DNA of 63,207 bases from Marinobacter excellens HL-55. GTDB lineage: Bacteria > Pseudomonadota > Gammaproteobacteria > Pseudomonadales > Oleiphilaceae. A program made the translations under genes and the position numbers. Positions within the stretch are counted from its first letter, which is position 1. The number at the start of each line of letters is the position of its first letter. The notes below the pieces were generated by a model. The model ran no database searches and was not told where the DNA came from. It saw only the letters and a list, made by a program, of their open reading frames with translations. Positions 1 through 10,424 of the stretch are shown here, piece by piece. The DNA is taken from contig LJZQ01000025.1 of assembly GCA_001314845.1 (NCBI GenBank), forward strand, positions 1 through 63,207. Reading direction: 5' to 3'.

Positions 1-160
1 AATTTTTCAAGCAGTTATCGCTCAAGTTCCGAGCCGTTTCAGCGGCCTGCCCCTCAAGCGAGATGCGCATTCTACAGACCTCAGCCGAGGAGTCAACGGT
101 TCGCTTTAAGTTTTTCTCAAAGCCGTCAACACACCCCACTAGCGTTGGCCCGATAGCATT

Positions 161-1363
161 TCAGTTTAGCTCCACTGTGACCTGCTTCGCCACCTCTATC
201 GCGCGTTTACGAGCATCTTCGATACTACTACCTTTTGCGAGCGCCACACCCATGCGGCGACGTCCGGTTAATTCAGGCTTACCAAACAGGCGTATCTGAG
301 TGTCTGGCTCAGCCAGTGCCTGTTCGAGCCCGGAAAACGATACATTGCCAGAGTCTCCCTCCGGCAGGATAACGGCAGATGCGGTCGGCCCTTGCTGACG
401 AATGGCCGGTATCGGTAACCCCAGAATTGCACGGGCATGCAAAGCAAACTCTGACAAATCCTGAGACATCAAAGTAACCAGCCCGGTATCGTGAGGGCGC
501 GGCGACACTTCCGAGAACCAGACGTCATCACCCTTGATAAAGAGCTCCACTCCATAAAGGCCGTGGCCACCGAGATTCTCTACCACAGCACGGGCAATGT
601 CCGTTGAACGCTCAAGGGCTTTCTCAGACATAGGGTGCGGCTGCCATGACTCACGGTAGTCTCCATCCTCTTGCCGGTGACCTATGGGGTCGCAAAATGA
701 AATACCGTCACGATGACGCACGGTAAGCAAAGTGATTTCATAATCGAAATCGACAAAACCTTCTACGATAACCCTTCCTTTACCCGCACGCCCTCCCGTC
801 TGGGCATAATCCCATGCCGGCTCAATGTCGGCGTCGGTCTTTACGGTACTCTGGCCTTTGCCCGACGAACTCATCACCGGCTTCACCACCAGCGGCAGAC
901 CAATCTCTTTTACAGCAGCAAGATACTCGTCCAGGTTTTCGGCAAACCGGTAGGCAGACGTCGCCAAGCCGAGTTCCTCTGCCGCCAGGCGACGAATACC
1001 CTCTCTGTTCATGGTCAGATTGACGGCTCGCGCCGTGGGCAGCACGTTGTAACCCTGCTCTTCCAGCCGAACCAACTCACCGGTGGCAATCGCCTCAATC
1101 TCCGGAACAATAAGGTGCGGCTTCTCACTTTCAATAACCTGCCGCAAGGCATCACCATCCAACATGTCGACCACGTAGCTTCGATGGGCAACCTGCATGG
1201 CTGGAGCGTTGTCATAGCGATCCAAGGCAATCACCTCTACCCCGTAGCGCTGCAGCTCGATAACCACTTCCTTACCCAGCTCTCCCGATCCACAAAACAG
1301 AACCCGGGTTGCCCCCGGTTTGAGGGGAGTACCAATTCGTACCGTATTGTCGAAGCCAGTCAT
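161..1363 (-). CDS. purT: Formate-dependent phosphoribosylglycinamide formyltransferase (PurT)
   Basis: PurT makes formyl-GAR from GAR, formate and ATP in cytosolic purine synthesis, a folate-free alternative to PurN. The 400 residues match the family's usual length. A Rossmann-like N-terminus carries CGSGELGK at about residues 24-31, followed by an ATP-grasp domain with the nucleotide-binding segment [14 protein letters not shown] at 159-172 and the metal-binding segment [11 protein letters not shown] at 284-294. The ATG gives a start typical of the family. It is the last gene of a minus-strand run (CoA pyrophosphatase, carbonic anhydrase, DUF1289 protein, purT), 22 bases after the DUF1289 gene. 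Another purine gene, purL, lies 2.7 kb further on. No frameshift or missing motif was seen. Confidence 0.97.
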   Translation of the reverse strand: MTGFDNTVRIGTPLKPGATRVLFCGSGELGKEVVIELQRYGVEVIALDRYDNAPAMQVAHRSYVVDMLDGDALRQVIESEKPHLIVPEIEAIATGELVRLEEQGYNVLPTARAVNLTMNREGIRRLAAEELGLATSAYRFAENLDEYLAAVKEIGLPLVVKPVMSSSGKGQSTVKTDADIEPAWDYAQTGGRAGKGRVIVEGFVDFDYEITLLTVRHRDGISFCDPIGHRQEDGDYRESWQPHPMSEKALERSTDIARAVVENLGGHGLYGVELFIKGDDVWFSEVSPRPHDTGLVTLMSQDLSEFALHARAILGLPIPAIRQQGPTASAVILPEGDSGNVSFSGLEQALAEPDTQIRLFGKPELTGRRRMGVALAKGSSIEDARKRAIEVAKQVTVELN

Positions 1364-1385
1364 TCGGTCTGATTTCCTGTGTCTG

Positions 1386-1568
1386 TTAAATGGCGACTTT
1401 CTTTTCTCGCTCAGCTACTTTGAGCAGCACCTCTCGGCGCTCATCATTCGTCATGGTCGTCCAGCGAAAGATTTCATCACCGGAGCGCTGGCAACCTATG
1501 CAGATATCATTTTCATCCAGCGCGCACACGCTCACGCACGGCGAACGAACTTTATCGGAGACTTTCAT
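1386..1568 (-). CDS. DUF1289 domain small cysteine protein
   Basis: A 60-residue protein with the DUF1289 pattern: [18 protein letters not shown] near residues 9-26, four cysteines spaced as in a small metal-binding knuckle, followed by an RT..EI..W-type helix. The biochemical role of this family is not established; metal or Fe-S binding is an inference from the cysteines. It lies 2 bases from the stop of the upstream carbonic-anhydrase-like gene and 22 bases before purT, so it is almost certainly co-transcribed with both. DUF1289 proteins are often found as short genes beside housekeeping enzymes in gammaproteobacteria, so its position here is not unusual. Confidence 0.88.
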   Translation of the reverse strand: MKVSDKVRSPCVSVCALDENDICIGCQRSGDEIFRWTTMTNDERREVLLKVAEREKKVAI

Positions 1569-1570
1569 GT

Positions 1571-2098
1571 TCAGGGCTCAACTTTTTGCAGGCTAGCCAT
1601 GTATCGCTCGGCATTCTTTACGTAATGCATGGCACTCAACTCAAGCATTTTCTTCTGATTGTCGTTCAGTTCGCGCCGGATTTTGCCAGGAGAGCCCAAC
1701 ACCATGGAGCCGTCCGGTATTTCCATCCCTTCCGGTATCAGCGTGTTCGCACCAATCAGGCAGTGTTTTCCGATTTTCGCGCCATTGAGAACAACCGCAT
1801 TGATGCCAATGAGCGAATAGTCTCCAATCTGACACCCGTGGAGCATGGCTTTGTGGCCAACGGTGACTCCCCGGCCGAGGCTCAGCGGAATTCCCGGGTC
1901 GGTGTGCAGTACAGACCCATCCTGAACGTTGGATTCAGGGCCAATGGTGATCAGCTCATTGTCGCCCCGGATAACCACATTGAACCAGACACTGGATTTC
2001 TCCATGAGCAGCACGCTGCCGATGACCGTGGCATTATGAGCAACAAACTGACCATCACCTTCTTTAGCGGGGATTCGCTGATCAAGACTGTAGAACAT
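1571..2098 (-). CDS. Gamma-class carbonic anhydrase family protein
   Basis: A 175-residue left-handed beta-helix protein of the gamma carbonic anhydrase/YrdA family. The hexapeptide repeats are visible from about residue 20 to 140 (for example [20 protein letters not shown]). The three zinc-ligand histidines of the family are in place: H65 in SVLHTDPG, and H82 and H87 in VGHKAMLHG. The trimer would place the metal between subunits. Whether it hydrates CO2 is uncertain, because many YrdA-type members show little activity. It lies 18 bases after the CoA pyrophosphatase gene and just ahead of the DUF1289 gene in one minus-strand transcription unit. Confidence 0.92.
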   Translation of the reverse strand: MFYSLDQRIPAKEGDGQFVAHNATVIGSVLLMEKSSVWFNVVIRGDNELITIGPESNVQDGSVLHTDPGIPLSLGRGVTVGHKAMLHGCQIGDYSLIGINAVVLNGAKIGKHCLIGANTLIPEGMEIPDGSMVLGSPGKIRRELNDNQKKMLELSAMHYVKNAERYMASLQKVEP

Positions 2099-2116
2099 GC
2101 ATTCCTCCAGATTAAG

Positions 2117-2698
2117 CTAGCGGGGCGGCTCAAGAATATCGATCCTGGCATCGTACACAGCATTCAAAAAATCAACCAGCACCACTGCGGACAGCCCCCA
2201 AATCTGATATCGCTCCCAGCGGTAACAGGGCACATAAAGGGTACTATTCAGAAAACTGAGTGTATCTGTCCGTTCGCGCCGATCCTCAAGAAAAAAGGAG
2301 ATGGGCACACGGAACACACTTTCAATTTCCGCAGGGTTCGGTTCCAGGGGATGATCGCCTGGCACCACGCCCACGTACGGAGTCACAAGAATGCGGTGTA
2401 ACGACATCACCTGACTCAGCGGGGCAATGACTTGCACCTGATCGGGGGGCAGGCCTATTTCCTCATGGGTTTCGCGCAACGCGGTGGCTGCCAGCGAGGC
2501 ATCTGACGGATCGCGTTTACCGCCCGGATAGGACACCTGGCCACGGTGGGTTTTGAGATGGGCCGAGCGGAGCGTAAAGATCATCTCGGGTTCGCGCGGG
2601 TTATCTGTAATGGGCACCAGAATACCGGCCTCGGGGTAATCCAGCGCCAGTTGCCTGGGCGCATAATTCGACAACCTCTCGGTTAACAGATCGTGCAC
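2117..2698 (-). CDS. CoA pyrophosphatase (Nudix, NudL type)
   Basis: This 193-residue Nudix enzyme would split coenzyme A and its derivatives into 3',5'-ADP and phosphopantetheine. The CoA-specific segment that precedes the Nudix box (TLRS...RGQV.YPGG, residues about 42-60) is present, followed by TALRETHEEIGL at 72-83, which carries the catalytic RE..EE glutamates. It is the first gene of the minus-strand unit that ends with purT. A second, unrelated Nudix gene starts divergently at 2791, leaving 92 bases between them for two promoters. Length and motifs fit NudL/YeaB; the substrate is inferred from family membership. Confidence 0.92.
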   Translation of the reverse strand: MHDLLTERLSNYAPRQLALDYPEAGILVPITDNPREPEMIFTLRSAHLKTHRGQVSYPGGKRDPSDASLAATALRETHEEIGLPPDQVQVIAPLSQVMSLHRILVTPYVGVVPGDHPLEPNPAEIESVFRVPISFFLEDRRERTDTLSFLNSTLYVPCYRWERYQIWGLSAVVLVDFLNAVYDARIDILEPPR

Positions 2699-2790
2699 AA
2701 CTTACTCCGGCAACTTCCTGCTTTTGAGTGAGACATGGGCAGTTCTGATCGTTAAACTGACCACCAACGGTCACTCAGTATACGGGGAAA

Positions 2791-3342
2791 ATGATGAAGT
2801 ATTGCAGCACTTGCGGCGAATTGGTTGAACAACGTATCCCGGAAGGCGACAACCGGCACCGCTACGTCTGCCTCAGCTGCGACACCATACATTATCAAAA
2901 CCCCCGGATTGTCGCCGGTACCGTTCCGGTCTGGGACGGCAAGATACTGCTGTGTCGCAGGGCCATAGAGCCGCGCTACGGCTACTGGACACTACCGGCA
3001 GGTTTTATGGAAAACGCCGAGACCACGACAGAGGCCGCCATCCGGGAAACACTTGAAGAGGCATTGGCGGAGATTCACGTCGATGGCCTGTATTCCATCA
3101 TCGATGTTCCTCATATCAACCAGGTACACATGTTCTACCGAGCCACCCTGAAAGATGGCCAGTTCGGGGCCGGTGAGGAATCACTGGAATCCAGGTTGTT
3201 TGCCCCGGAGGACATCCCCTGGGATGAAATCTCATTCCCAACCGTACGGAAAACACTCGAACTGTTTCTGGGAGAGATGGCTTCAGGCAAGTATGGCGTT
3301 CATGTCAGCGATATCCGTCACCCCATGAGCCGAAAAGCCTGA
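2791..3342 (+). CDS. Zinc-ribbon Nudix hydrolase
   Basis: A 183-residue Nudix hydrolase with an N-terminal zinc ribbon (C5xxC8 and C27xxC30, ending in DTIHYQNP). The Nudix box starts at about G71 (GFMENAETTTEAAIRETLEE) and has the REx(x)EE core, but Leu and Ala stand where the box usually ends with Gly and a hydrophobic residue. It lacks the SQPWPFPxS segment that marks NudC NADH/NAD-cap pyrophosphatase, so I would not call it NudC despite the ribbon. The substrate is probably a nucleoside diphosphate derivative such as ADP-ribose. It ends exactly where the convergent NIF3/CutA-like gene ends. ATG start after the ribosome-binding-like AGTATACGGGGAAA. Confidence 0.93.
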   Translation: MMKYCSTCGELVEQRIPEGDNRHRYVCLSCDTIHYQNPRIVAGTVPVWDGKILLCRRAIEPRYGYWTLPAGFMENAETTTEAAIRETLEEALAEIHVDGLYSIIDVPHINQVHMFYRATLKDGQFGAGEESLESRLFAPEDIPWDEISFPTVRKTLELFLGEMASGKYGVHVSDIRHPMSRKA

Positions 3343-3654
3343 TCACATAGCCTCCAGCCGGTACACCTCATAAGCCGGCTCCTCATAGGGATGTACCTGC
3401 TTCAGAGCCTGGATTGCACCTCGGATCAGGTCGTCGCTACAGACCAGCTCAACCTTGAATTCACGAACTGTCTTCAACTCTCCCTGATCGCCAAGAAAAG
3501 GATCGCTGCCCGCCAGCGGACGGAACTGCCCCTGCCCCTCAACCTGCCATGCACAATCAGCGTAATCTCCAATTTTTCCAGCCCCGGCGCCAAACAACGC
3601 AAGCTTGGTTTGTTCCAGGTGAGATTCCGGTACGAAGTAACAAAGTTTGTACAT
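3343..3654 (-). CDS. NIF3/CutA-like ferredoxin-fold protein (YqfO C-terminal type)
   Basis: A 103-residue protein that matches the stand-alone version of the domain inserted in NIF3/YqfO proteins: it starts MYKLCYFVPESHLEQ, has GAGKIGDYADCAWQ near residues 24-37, and ends with HPYEEPAYEVYRL. The fold is related to PII/CutA and is often trimeric. Its function is unknown; metal binding or signalling is suggested for relatives. Its stop abuts the stop of the Nudix gene on the other strand. The region upstream (3655-4089) is an unusually long intergenic stretch containing paired DnaA-box-like sequences. Confidence 0.85.
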   Translation of the reverse strand: MYKLCYFVPESHLEQTKLALFGAGAGKIGDYADCAWQVEGQGQFRPLAGSDPFLGDQGELKTVREFKVELVCSDDLIRGAIQALKQVHPYEEPAYEVYRLEAM

Positions 3655-4089
3655 TTAGAAGCCCTCAAATCGAACAAGTTTCACACACAACACGGGTTTT
3701 TGAACTTACCCACAGAATCTGTGGATAACTCTGGGGAAAGTTTTTGGGAACCTCCTTTCAGGCCCCACAGTTACTGGCCTTCTCTCAAATTGGCGACAAA
3801 TTCACCTGTTTGATTTTATACTTTAAAATCAATTACTTAATATTAAAGACTAAAAAATGAACGTAATTTTCGGACTTTGCTCACAGTTCGTCCAATGAAG
3901 CACCACGAATGTGCATAAAGTTGTCGAGTCAAGCCCTTGACTGGCCTATTCAGAGCTTATTTTTAAGTTTTTTTGCACACTTTCTGAGCATGAGCTAACA
4001 GATCAGACGAAAAAAACCGGCCTGCAAATTTCCCCGTTAAGGAGTCTCTCGCAGGCCGGCTATGATGACGCCGAGATTGCGCTGATTAA
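3655..4089. other. 435-base intergenic region with paired DnaA-box-like motif and AT-rich stretch
   Basis: No gene is seen. The region contains TTACCCACA at 3706-3714 on the plus strand (one change from the DnaA box TTATCCACA) facing a perfect box, TGTGGATAA, at 3720-3728. Together they form the odd palindrome CCACAGAATCTGTGG at 3710-3724. An AT-rich stretch follows at about 3812-3860. The right end holds the purL terminator at 4008-4060. The promoter of the NIF3-like gene must lie at the left. Replication-related use of the boxes is only a possibility. Confidence 0.5.
4008..4060 (-). terminator. Rho-independent terminator of purL
   Basis: On the minus strand GCCGGCCTGC pairs with GCAGGCCGG (arms 4051-4060 and 4017-4025) with a 25-base loop, followed by a run of seven T (plus-strand A tract ending at 4016). 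It begins about 30 bases past the purL stop. The loop is longer than usual, which lowers confidence slightly. Confidence 0.8.
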
Positions 4090-7000
4090 TCAGCCAAACC
4101 AACGCCTGGCATTTCTGAACATCCGTATCCAGGGGCCGTCTTCCGACCAGCCATCCGGCCGCCAGGAATGCTGAGCCGCACGGAACACCCGTTCAGGATG
4201 CGGCATCATGATCGTTACCCGGCCGTCCCGGGTGGTTACCCCGGTAATGCCGGATTCGGAACCATTCGGGTTGAACGGGTAACGACTGGTAATCTGGCCC
4301 CGGTTGTCCACATAGCGCATCGCTACCAGTTCACTGTCTGCCAGAGCTTGCACAGAGCTGCCAGATGCAAGTTCAATCCGGCCTTCTCCGTGCGCAACCG
4401 CGATAGGCATACGCGAGCCTGCCATCCCGTCCAGGAACGCAGACGAGGACGGCGCGACCTCAACCATCACCAGGCGAGCCTCAAACTGCTCCGACTGGTT
4501 GCGGACAAAGCGCGGCCAGCCCTCACTGCCAGGAATCAATTCGTGGAGATTCGACAGCATCTGGCAACCGTTACAGACACCAAGCGCAAGCGTGTCCTGG
4601 CGATTGAAAAAGGCGGCAAACTGATCACGCACGCGGTCATTGAACAGGATGGACTTGGCCCAGCCTTCACCAGCGCCCAGCACGTCCCCATACGAGAAGC
4701 CGCCACAGGCTACCAGGCTCTGGAATTTTTCAAGCGAAACACGACCAGACAGCAGATCGCTCATGTGCACATCAACGGCCTCGAATCCGGCTCGATCGAA
4801 CGCGGCGGCCATTTCAACCTGCCCATTGACCCCCTGCTCTCGAAGTACCGCCACCTTGGGCCGAACACCGGTATTGATAAACGGCGCAGCCACATCTTCA
4901 TTGAGATCATAACTGAGATCGACGCTCAGGCCGGGGTCCTCAGCATCCAGCAGGTTATCGAACTCTTCCTGCGCGCAGTCGGCATTGTCGCGCAATGACT
5001 GTATGCGGTAGCTGGTTTCGGCCCACAAGCGTTGCAGGTCGGCACGGGGCTCATCGATTACTGCATCACCGGCAAACGTCAACCGCACACGGTCCTTCTC
5101 ATTCAACGTACCAATCACGCTGATGTGGTCCCCAAGCCCGGCCGCCGAAAACTGCTGCAGGACAAAACCGGTATCGTCACGGCGTACCTGAATCACGGCG
5201 CCCAGCTCTTCATTAAAGAGTTCCCGGGCAAACTGGGATTTGTCCTCAGCGAGGCCATCCAATCTGATATCCACGCCCGTGCGGCCCGCAAAGCACATCT
5301 CGGCCAACGTCACAAACAAGCCACCGTCGGAGCGGTCATGATAAGCCAACAGCTTGCCGTCCGAGTTGAGCCCTTGCACAACGGCGAAAAACGCCTTGAT
5401 GTCTTCCGGATCATCCAGGTCCGGCGCAACCGCACCCACCTGCCGATAAACCTGCGCAAGTGCCGAACCACCGAGGCGATTCTGACCCGCCGCTAGATCA
5501 ATCAGGATCAGGTCCGTTTCGCCGGCATCTGATCGCAGTTGCGGCGTTAACGTGCGTGAGACATCCGTGACCGGTGCGAACCCGCTGACCACCAGAGACA
5601 GGGGTGCAGTCACACTTTTCTGCTCACCGTTCTCTTCTTCCCAGGTGGTTTTCATGGACATGGAGTCCTTACCCACCGGAATGGTAATGCCAAGTGCCGG
5701 ACACAGCTCCATACCCACCGCTTTAACGGTTTCGTAGAGGTTTTCATCTTCTCCGGGATGGCCAGCAGCCGCCATCCAGTTAGCGGACAACCGAATATCG
5801 GACAATTTGCCAATAGGCGCAGCGGCCAGGTTGGTGATTGTTTCGCCCACCGCCATGCGACCAGAGGCAGGCGCGTCGATGATCGCAAGCGGTGTGCGCT
5901 CGCCCATCGCCATCGCTTCACCACTGAGCACATCAAATGACGCAGCGGTCACCGCTACGTCACTCACCGGCACCTGCCATGGGCCGACCATCTGGTCCCG
6001 AGCGACAAGCCCGGTGATGGTGCGATCTCCAATCGTAATCAGGAAACTTTTGGAACCTACAGACGGCAACCGTAAAATCCGACGAATCGCATCGTGAAGG
6101 TCAATTTTGGTGGAATCAAAAATCGGTTTGGTGAACGACGAGCGGCTCACGCTGCGATGCATTCGAGGCGGCTTACCGAACAGCACGTCCATCGGCAAAT
6201 CGACGGGCTTGTCGTTAAAATACGAATCGCCCAGACTCAGGTGATGCTCTTCAGTCGCCTCGCCAACCACGGCGTAAGGACAACGCTCACGCCGGCACAG
6301 CGCATCAAACAGATCCAGGTTCTCCGGTGCTACGGCCATAACGTAACGTTCCTGGGACTCGTTACACCAGATTTCCAGAGGCGACATGCCAGGTTCGTCG
6401 CTCGGAATATCCCGCAGCTCAAACTTGCCGCCACGACCACCGTCCTTTACCAGTTCAGGCATGGCGTTAGACAAGCCGCCAGCCCCCACGTCGTGGATAA
6501 AGCAAATGGGGTTGTCGTCACCCATCTGCCAGCAACGGTCAATCACCTCCTGGCAGCGGCGTTCCATTTCCGGGTTATCACGCTGTACCGAGGCGAAATC
6601 CAGATTTTCATTGCTGGTACCAGAGTCCATGGAAGAAGCGGCACCACCACCGAGGCCAATCAGCATGGATGGGCCACCGAGCACAATCAGCTTGGCGCCG
6701 ACCGGGATATTGCCTTTTTCGACGTGTTGCTCGCGGATGTTACCCAAGCCACCGGCAATCATGATCGGCTTATGATAACCCCGCACCTCTTCTCCCGCGG
6801 CACCGGGCACTATTTCTTCAAAGGTACGGAAGTATCCAGCCAGATTCGGCCGACCAAACTCGTTGTTAAAGGCCGCGCCACCAATAGGCCCCTCGATCAT
6901 GATGTCGAGAGCCGAGGCAATGCGGTCTGGCTTGCCGTAACCCAGTTCCCAGGGCTGCTCATCGCCCGGGATGTTGAGGTTAGAAACGGTAAACCCGGAG

Positions 7001-7995
7001 AGACCCGCCTTGGGCTTGGAGCCACGACCAGTGGCACCCTCATCCCGAATTTCGCCACCGGAACCGGTCGCAGCGCCGGCAAAAGGCGAAATTGCCGTCG
7101 GATGGTTATGGGTTTCAACCTTCATCAATATGTGGACCGGCTCCCGGTTGTAACCGTACACACCGGAGTTGGCCGCCGGGAAGAAACGGCCCGCCTCGCT
7201 GCCCACAATCACCGAGGCGTTATCCTTGTATGCAGAGAGCACGCCTTCACTGTTCATTTCATAAGTGTTGCGAATCATCGCGAACAGCGACTTATCCTGA
7301 CCTTCGCCATCGATGTCCCAGGAGGCATTGAAGATCTTGTGGCGACAATGCTCCGAGTTTGCCTGTGCAAACATCATTAATTCGACATCTGTAGGGTCAC
7401 GCTCAAGATCGGTAAATGAGGTCACCAGATAATCGATTTCGTCGTCCGCCAGCGCAAGGCCCAAACGGCCGTTTGCTTCGACCAGCGCGGACCTGCCGCC
7501 GGCCAGCACGGGCACCCGGCTAAGCAGTCGTGGTTCCTCATGACTGAACAGCAACTCAGCGCCGCCCATTTCATGGAACACTTTCTGGGTCATACGGTCG
7601 TAGAGCAGCGCGGCAATTTTCTCGCGCTGCTCGAGGCCCAGCTTGCGACCAGACTGGACGTAGTAGGCAATGCCCCGCTCAATTCTGCGGATCTGGCGCA
7701 GTCCGCAGTTGCGGGCAATGTCAGTGGCCTTGCTCGACCAGGGCGACAACGTGCCCGGGCGCGGGACCACGAGAAACAGGACACCGTCCGGCTCTTCCAC
7801 CTCCACCGTTGGCCCGTAGGTCAACAACCGGTCAAGGATCGCCTGTTCCGCATCGGAAAGGTCGTCATCAAGGTCCACAAAGTGCATAAATTCTGCGTAC
7901 ACATGCTCCACATCGGGAACATGTTGCTGAATCCGGGAATGCAGCTTCAGGGAACGGAAAGGCGAGAGCGCGGGAGCGCCGCGAAGTTCAAGCAT
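4090..7995 (-). CDS. purL: Phosphoribosylformylglycinamidine synthase (PurL, large form)
   Basis: PurL converts FGAR, glutamine and ATP to FGAM, the fourth step of purine synthesis. The 1301-residue single-chain form of gammaproteobacteria carries a PurS-like N-terminus, two AIRS-type halves ([15 protein letters not shown] marks the first) and a C-terminal glutamine amidotransferase. The amidotransferase keeps its nucleophile in [10 protein letters not shown] and the His/Glu pair in MMPHPERVF. An in-frame extension would allow a start at 8118, but the ATG at 7995 ([13 protein letters not shown]) matches known PurL N-termini and has AGG 8 bases upstream. mltF is divergent, as it is in Pseudomonas. 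The gene is complete. Confidence 0.98.
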   Translation of the reverse strand: MLELRGAPALSPFRSLKLHSRIQQHVPDVEHVYAEFMHFVDLDDDLSDAEQAILDRLLTYGPTVEVEEPDGVLFLVVPRPGTLSPWSSKATDIARNCGLRQIRRIERGIAYYVQSGRKLGLEQREKIAALLYDRMTQKVFHEMGGAELLFSHEEPRLLSRVPVLAGGRSALVEANGRLGLALADDEIDYLVTSFTDLERDPTDVELMMFAQANSEHCRHKIFNASWDIDGEGQDKSLFAMIRNTYEMNSEGVLSAYKDNASVIVGSEAGRFFPAANSGVYGYNREPVHILMKVETHNHPTAISPFAGAATGSGGEIRDEGATGRGSKPKAGLSGFTVSNLNIPGDEQPWELGYGKPDRIASALDIMIEGPIGGAAFNNEFGRPNLAGYFRTFEEIVPGAAGEEVRGYHKPIMIAGGLGNIREQHVEKGNIPVGAKLIVLGGPSMLIGLGGGAASSMDSGTSNENLDFASVQRDNPEMERRCQEVIDRCWQMGDDNPICFIHDVGAGGLSNAMPELVKDGGRGGKFELRDIPSDEPGMSPLEIWCNESQERYVMAVAPENLDLFDALCRRERCPYAVVGEATEEHHLSLGDSYFNDKPVDLPMDVLFGKPPRMHRSVSRSSFTKPIFDSTKIDLHDAIRRILRLPSVGSKSFLITIGDRTITGLVARDQMVGPWQVPVSDVAVTAASFDVLSGEAMAMGERTPLAIIDAPASGRMAVGETITNLAAAPIGKLSDIRLSANWMAAAGHPGEDENLYETVKAVGMELCPALGITIPVGKDSMSMKTTWEEENGEQKSVTAPLSLVVSGFAPVTDVSRTLTPQLRSDAGETDLILIDLAAGQNRLGGSALAQVYRQVGAVAPDLDDPEDIKAFFAVVQGLNSDGKLLAYHDRSDGGLFVTLAEMCFAGRTGVDIRLDGLAEDKSQFARELFNEELGAVIQVRRDDTGFVLQQFSAAGLGDHISVIGTLNEKDRVRLTFAGDAVIDEPRADLQRLWAETSYRIQSLRDNADCAQEEFDNLLDAEDPGLSVDLSYDLNEDVAAPFINTGVRPKVAVLREQGVNGQVEMAAAFDRAGFEAVDVHMSDLLSGRVSLEKFQSLVACGGFSYGDVLGAGEGWAKSILFNDRVRDQFAAFFNRQDTLALGVCNGCQMLSNLHELIPGSEGWPRFVRNQSEQFEARLVMVEVAPSSSAFLDGMAGSRMPIAVAHGEGRIELASGSSVQALADSELVAMRYVDNRGQITSRYPFNPNGSESGITGVTTRDGRVTIMMPHPERVFRAAQHSWRPDGWSEDGPWIRMFRNARRWFG

Positions 7996-8101
7996 GATAT
8001 CAACCTGTATCGCGCGAATCGGGGGACGTCTGAAAGCCGGCATGATACTTGAAACCGATCTCAGGATACAGCGTAAGAAACGCTCTTTACCTGTTGTACA
8101 A

Positions 8102-8130
8102 TTGACATTGTTTTGCACAGTAATTAATCA
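8102..8130 (+). promoter_or_regulatory. Candidate sigma70 promoter for mltF
   Basis: A perfect TTGACA at 8102-8107 is followed after 17 bases by TAATCA at 8125-8130, a moderate -10 box. It points towards mltF, about 120 bases from its start codon. The purL promoter must overlap this 254-base divergent spacer, but I could not single it out. The call rests on sequence pattern only. Confidence 0.3.
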
Positions 8131-8249
8131 GTCTAATTGACCCGGACCCGCGCAAAGGGGATCATTACCTTCGAGCAAGGACAGCTTCGAGCATCATAAC
8201 GCAGGACGCTCAGTGACCCAGTCACCGCATCCTGAACGCTGAGCTTTAC

Positions 8250-9779
8250 ATGGAGATCAGGGATTTGGCGCGATTTTTCATTACCGCTAGCAGTGCCTTT
8301 CTGCCATTAGCTCTCGTGCTGATAGCAGCACTTGCGGCCACCGGCTGTTCCAGACCTACAACGCTCCAGGAAGTTAAAGAGGAAGGCGTGTTGCACGTGA
8401 TCACTCGTGTGGCGCCGTCTATCTATTATGAAGGTCGCGAAGCAGCGACCGGATACGACTACGAACTGGCAAGACGTTTTGCTGATGACCTGGGCGTCGA
8501 GCTGCGAGTGCGTGTGGCCGAGGACAACTCCGAGATCCTTTCCGTCCTGACCAGGGATTATGCCCACATCGGTTTGGCGGGACTGACCCGTCGCCCGGAA
8601 TTTGAAGACAAGTTCCGGACGGTGCCAATCGGTGTTCAGGCTCAGTCAGTGGTGGTCTACCACCGGGATTATCCGCGCCCATCGTCGCTGTCAGATCTCG
8701 CCGGAGAAACCCTGCATCTGCTCACAGACAGCAACCATGAGCACATCATCGCTGACCATCCCGACGGTGCCGCAATCAATCGGCAAGTGCACCCGGGACT
8801 GGATGTTCCAGGGCTTCTGGCACGAGTAGAATCCGGCGAAATTGCCTATGCCGCGGTCTCATCGAATGAACTGGATCTCAACCATGTATATTTCCCCATG
8901 GTGAAAGACGGCTTTGCGCTGGATGAGCCCAGGGAATTGGTCTGGCTGTTTCCCGCTGATCAAGACCGAACCCTGGCTAACGCTGCCACAGAGTTCCTGG
9001 CCCAGGCCCGCGATAACGGCTCCATGGCACAGCTCGCAGAACGATTTTACGGGCACCTGGACCGCCTCAACTATGTTGGCGCCCGCACCTTCATGCATCA
9101 TGTAGAGAATCGCCTGCCGAAATATCAGAGCCTGTTTCAGGGGTATGCAGACGAAGCTGGCCTGGATTGGCGCCTGCTGGCCGCAATAGGTTATCAGGAG
9201 TCTCACTGGCGCCCCAATGCGGTCTCTCCCACGGGAGTTCGGGGCTTGATGATGCTAACCCGCACCACCGCCAGTTATATAGGCATCAACAACCGACTGG
9301 ATCCGGAAGAGAGTATTGAGGGCGGTGCACGCTACTTCCGCATGGTGCATGCAAAGATTCCTGACCGTATTCCGGAACCGGACCGCACCTGGTTTGCCCT
9401 GGCGTCTTATAACGTCGGCTATGGCCACTTGGAAGACGCACGCAGATTGACCCAGTCCGGCGGCAAAAACCCGGACCGATGGATGGACGTCAAAGAGTTT
9501 TTGCCTTTACTGGCACAGAAGGAATGGTATACCCAAACTCGCTTTGGCTATGCCAGAGGTCATGAGCCGGTTGTTTATGTTCAGAATATTCGGCGCTACT
9601 ACGATGTGCTGACCCGCATTACTGAGCCAGACCAGCCGGAAAGCACACCAACCCGAGAGCTCGCATGGCTGGAACACGACGCCAAACCGGCCAGTGACAA
9701 AGCACCAGTGAACGACTCAGCACCCGAGCTTCGGGCCGCCCTGCCCCCCGAACTGAGCCTGATACCGCCGACACTCTGA
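8250..9779 (+). CDS. mltF: Membrane-bound lytic murein transglycosylase F
   Basis: MltF cleaves the MurNAc-GlcNAc bond of peptidoglycan to give 1,6-anhydro products, at the periplasmic face of the outer membrane. The N-terminus is a lipoprotein signal: a hydrophobic stretch at 15-32 ending in a lipobox (AATGC) with Cys33. Residues about 45-270 form a periplasmic solute-binding (SBP_bac_3) domain. The SLT domain follows, with the catalytic Glu318 in GYQESHW and then GVRGLMMLT. The 509 residues fit the family. It is divergent from purL; its stop lies 13 bases from the convergent recX stop. Confidence 0.96.
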   Translation: MEIRDLARFFITASSAFLPLALVLIAALAATGCSRPTTLQEVKEEGVLHVITRVAPSIYYEGREAATGYDYELARRFADDLGVELRVRVAEDNSEILSVLTRDYAHIGLAGLTRRPEFEDKFRTVPIGVQAQSVVVYHRDYPRPSSLSDLAGETLHLLTDSNHEHIIADHPDGAAINRQVHPGLDVPGLLARVESGEIAYAAVSSNELDLNHVYFPMVKDGFALDEPRELVWLFPADQDRTLANAATEFLAQARDNGSMAQLAERFYGHLDRLNYVGARTFMHHVENRLPKYQSLFQGYADEAGLDWRLLAAIGYQESHWRPNAVSPTGVRGLMMLTRTTASYIGINNRLDPEESIEGGARYFRMVHAKIPDRIPEPDRTWFALASYNVGYGHLEDARRLTQSGGKNPDRWMDVKEFLPLLAQKEWYTQTRFGYARGHEPVVYVQNIRRYYDVLTRITEPDQPESTPTRELAWLEHDAKPASDKAPVNDSAPELRAALPPELSLIPPTL

Positions 9780-9792
9780 GGCCACAGTTTGG

Positions 9793-10278
9793 TCAAATCA
9801 CTGAGTCGTCCGGCTCCTGCGCCTCTAATGCCCGCTCCACCTGCACGCCAGAATAGCCCCGGCGGTTGAGAAACCTCGCCTGCCGGAGCTTCTCTGGCAA
9901 ATCGTCGTTCAGGCGCATCAAGCCAAACCGTTTCTCACGTAAGTGGATCGCATACCGACACCAGTCTTCGTCTGAAGCTTCCGTCATACAGGCGGGACTG
10001 TCTTTCACACCTCGTTGCTGAAGTTCGGCCATAATCTTCAGCGGCCCGTACCCGGACTCCATGCGCTGGCGTGCGTAGATGTCAGCAAAACGGTTGTCGT
10101 CCAGCCAGCCTTCGTTCTCATAGTCGTCCAGCACGGCATCAATAATCTCGCCATCAATCTGGCGCTGCCTCAGCTTTAGAGACAGCTCGTAGCGGCTGTG
10201 CTCACGCCTTGCCAATAGCCGTAATGCAACTGATCGGGCCTTGTATTCCTGGTCCTGTTCTTTTTCATCTTTTGCCAT
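9793..10278 (-). CDS. recX: Regulatory protein RecX
   Basis: RecX-family protein of 161 residues, predicted to bind RecA and limit filament growth during recombination and the SOS response. Visible features are the repeated three-helix pattern: LARREHSRYELSLKLRQR near the N-terminus, then DDYENEGWLDDNRFADIYAR, then LRQARFLNRRGYSGVQVERAL. An earlier ATG at 10305 is in frame, but the ATG at 10278 has AAGGGG a few bases upstream and gives the usual N-terminus. No recA lies next to it in this window, and no LexA box was noticed. It is convergent with mltF. Confidence 0.88.
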   Translation of the reverse strand: MAKDEKEQDQEYKARSVALRLLARREHSRYELSLKLRQRQIDGEIIDAVLDDYENEGWLDDNRFADIYARQRMESGYGPLKIMAELQQRGVKDSPACMTEASDEDWCRYAIHLREKRFGLMRLNDDLPEKLRQARFLNRRGYSGVQVERALEAQEPDDSVI

Positions 10279-10424
10279 AAAGCCCCTTCCCGAAAATGCA
10301 CCCAAAACGCTAGACTAGCGGCCGATCAATTCAACTGCCCGGCACACACCCGTGCGCCGATGAACGGTGGTGGCTCACTTTGCCGCTACCGCAGACTGGT
10401 TTCAATCCCGAAGGATACCTTTAC

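Noticed and set aside
1..160. Left-edge non-coding sequence with a possible regulatory or repeated element
   Set aside because: It has the look of the short structured intergenic sequences common in this group, but I could not identify a defined element or gene in it.
8251..8999. Several long minus-strand reading frames inside mltF
   Set aside because: They are shadows of the confidently identified coding strand and lack ribosome binding sites and family features.
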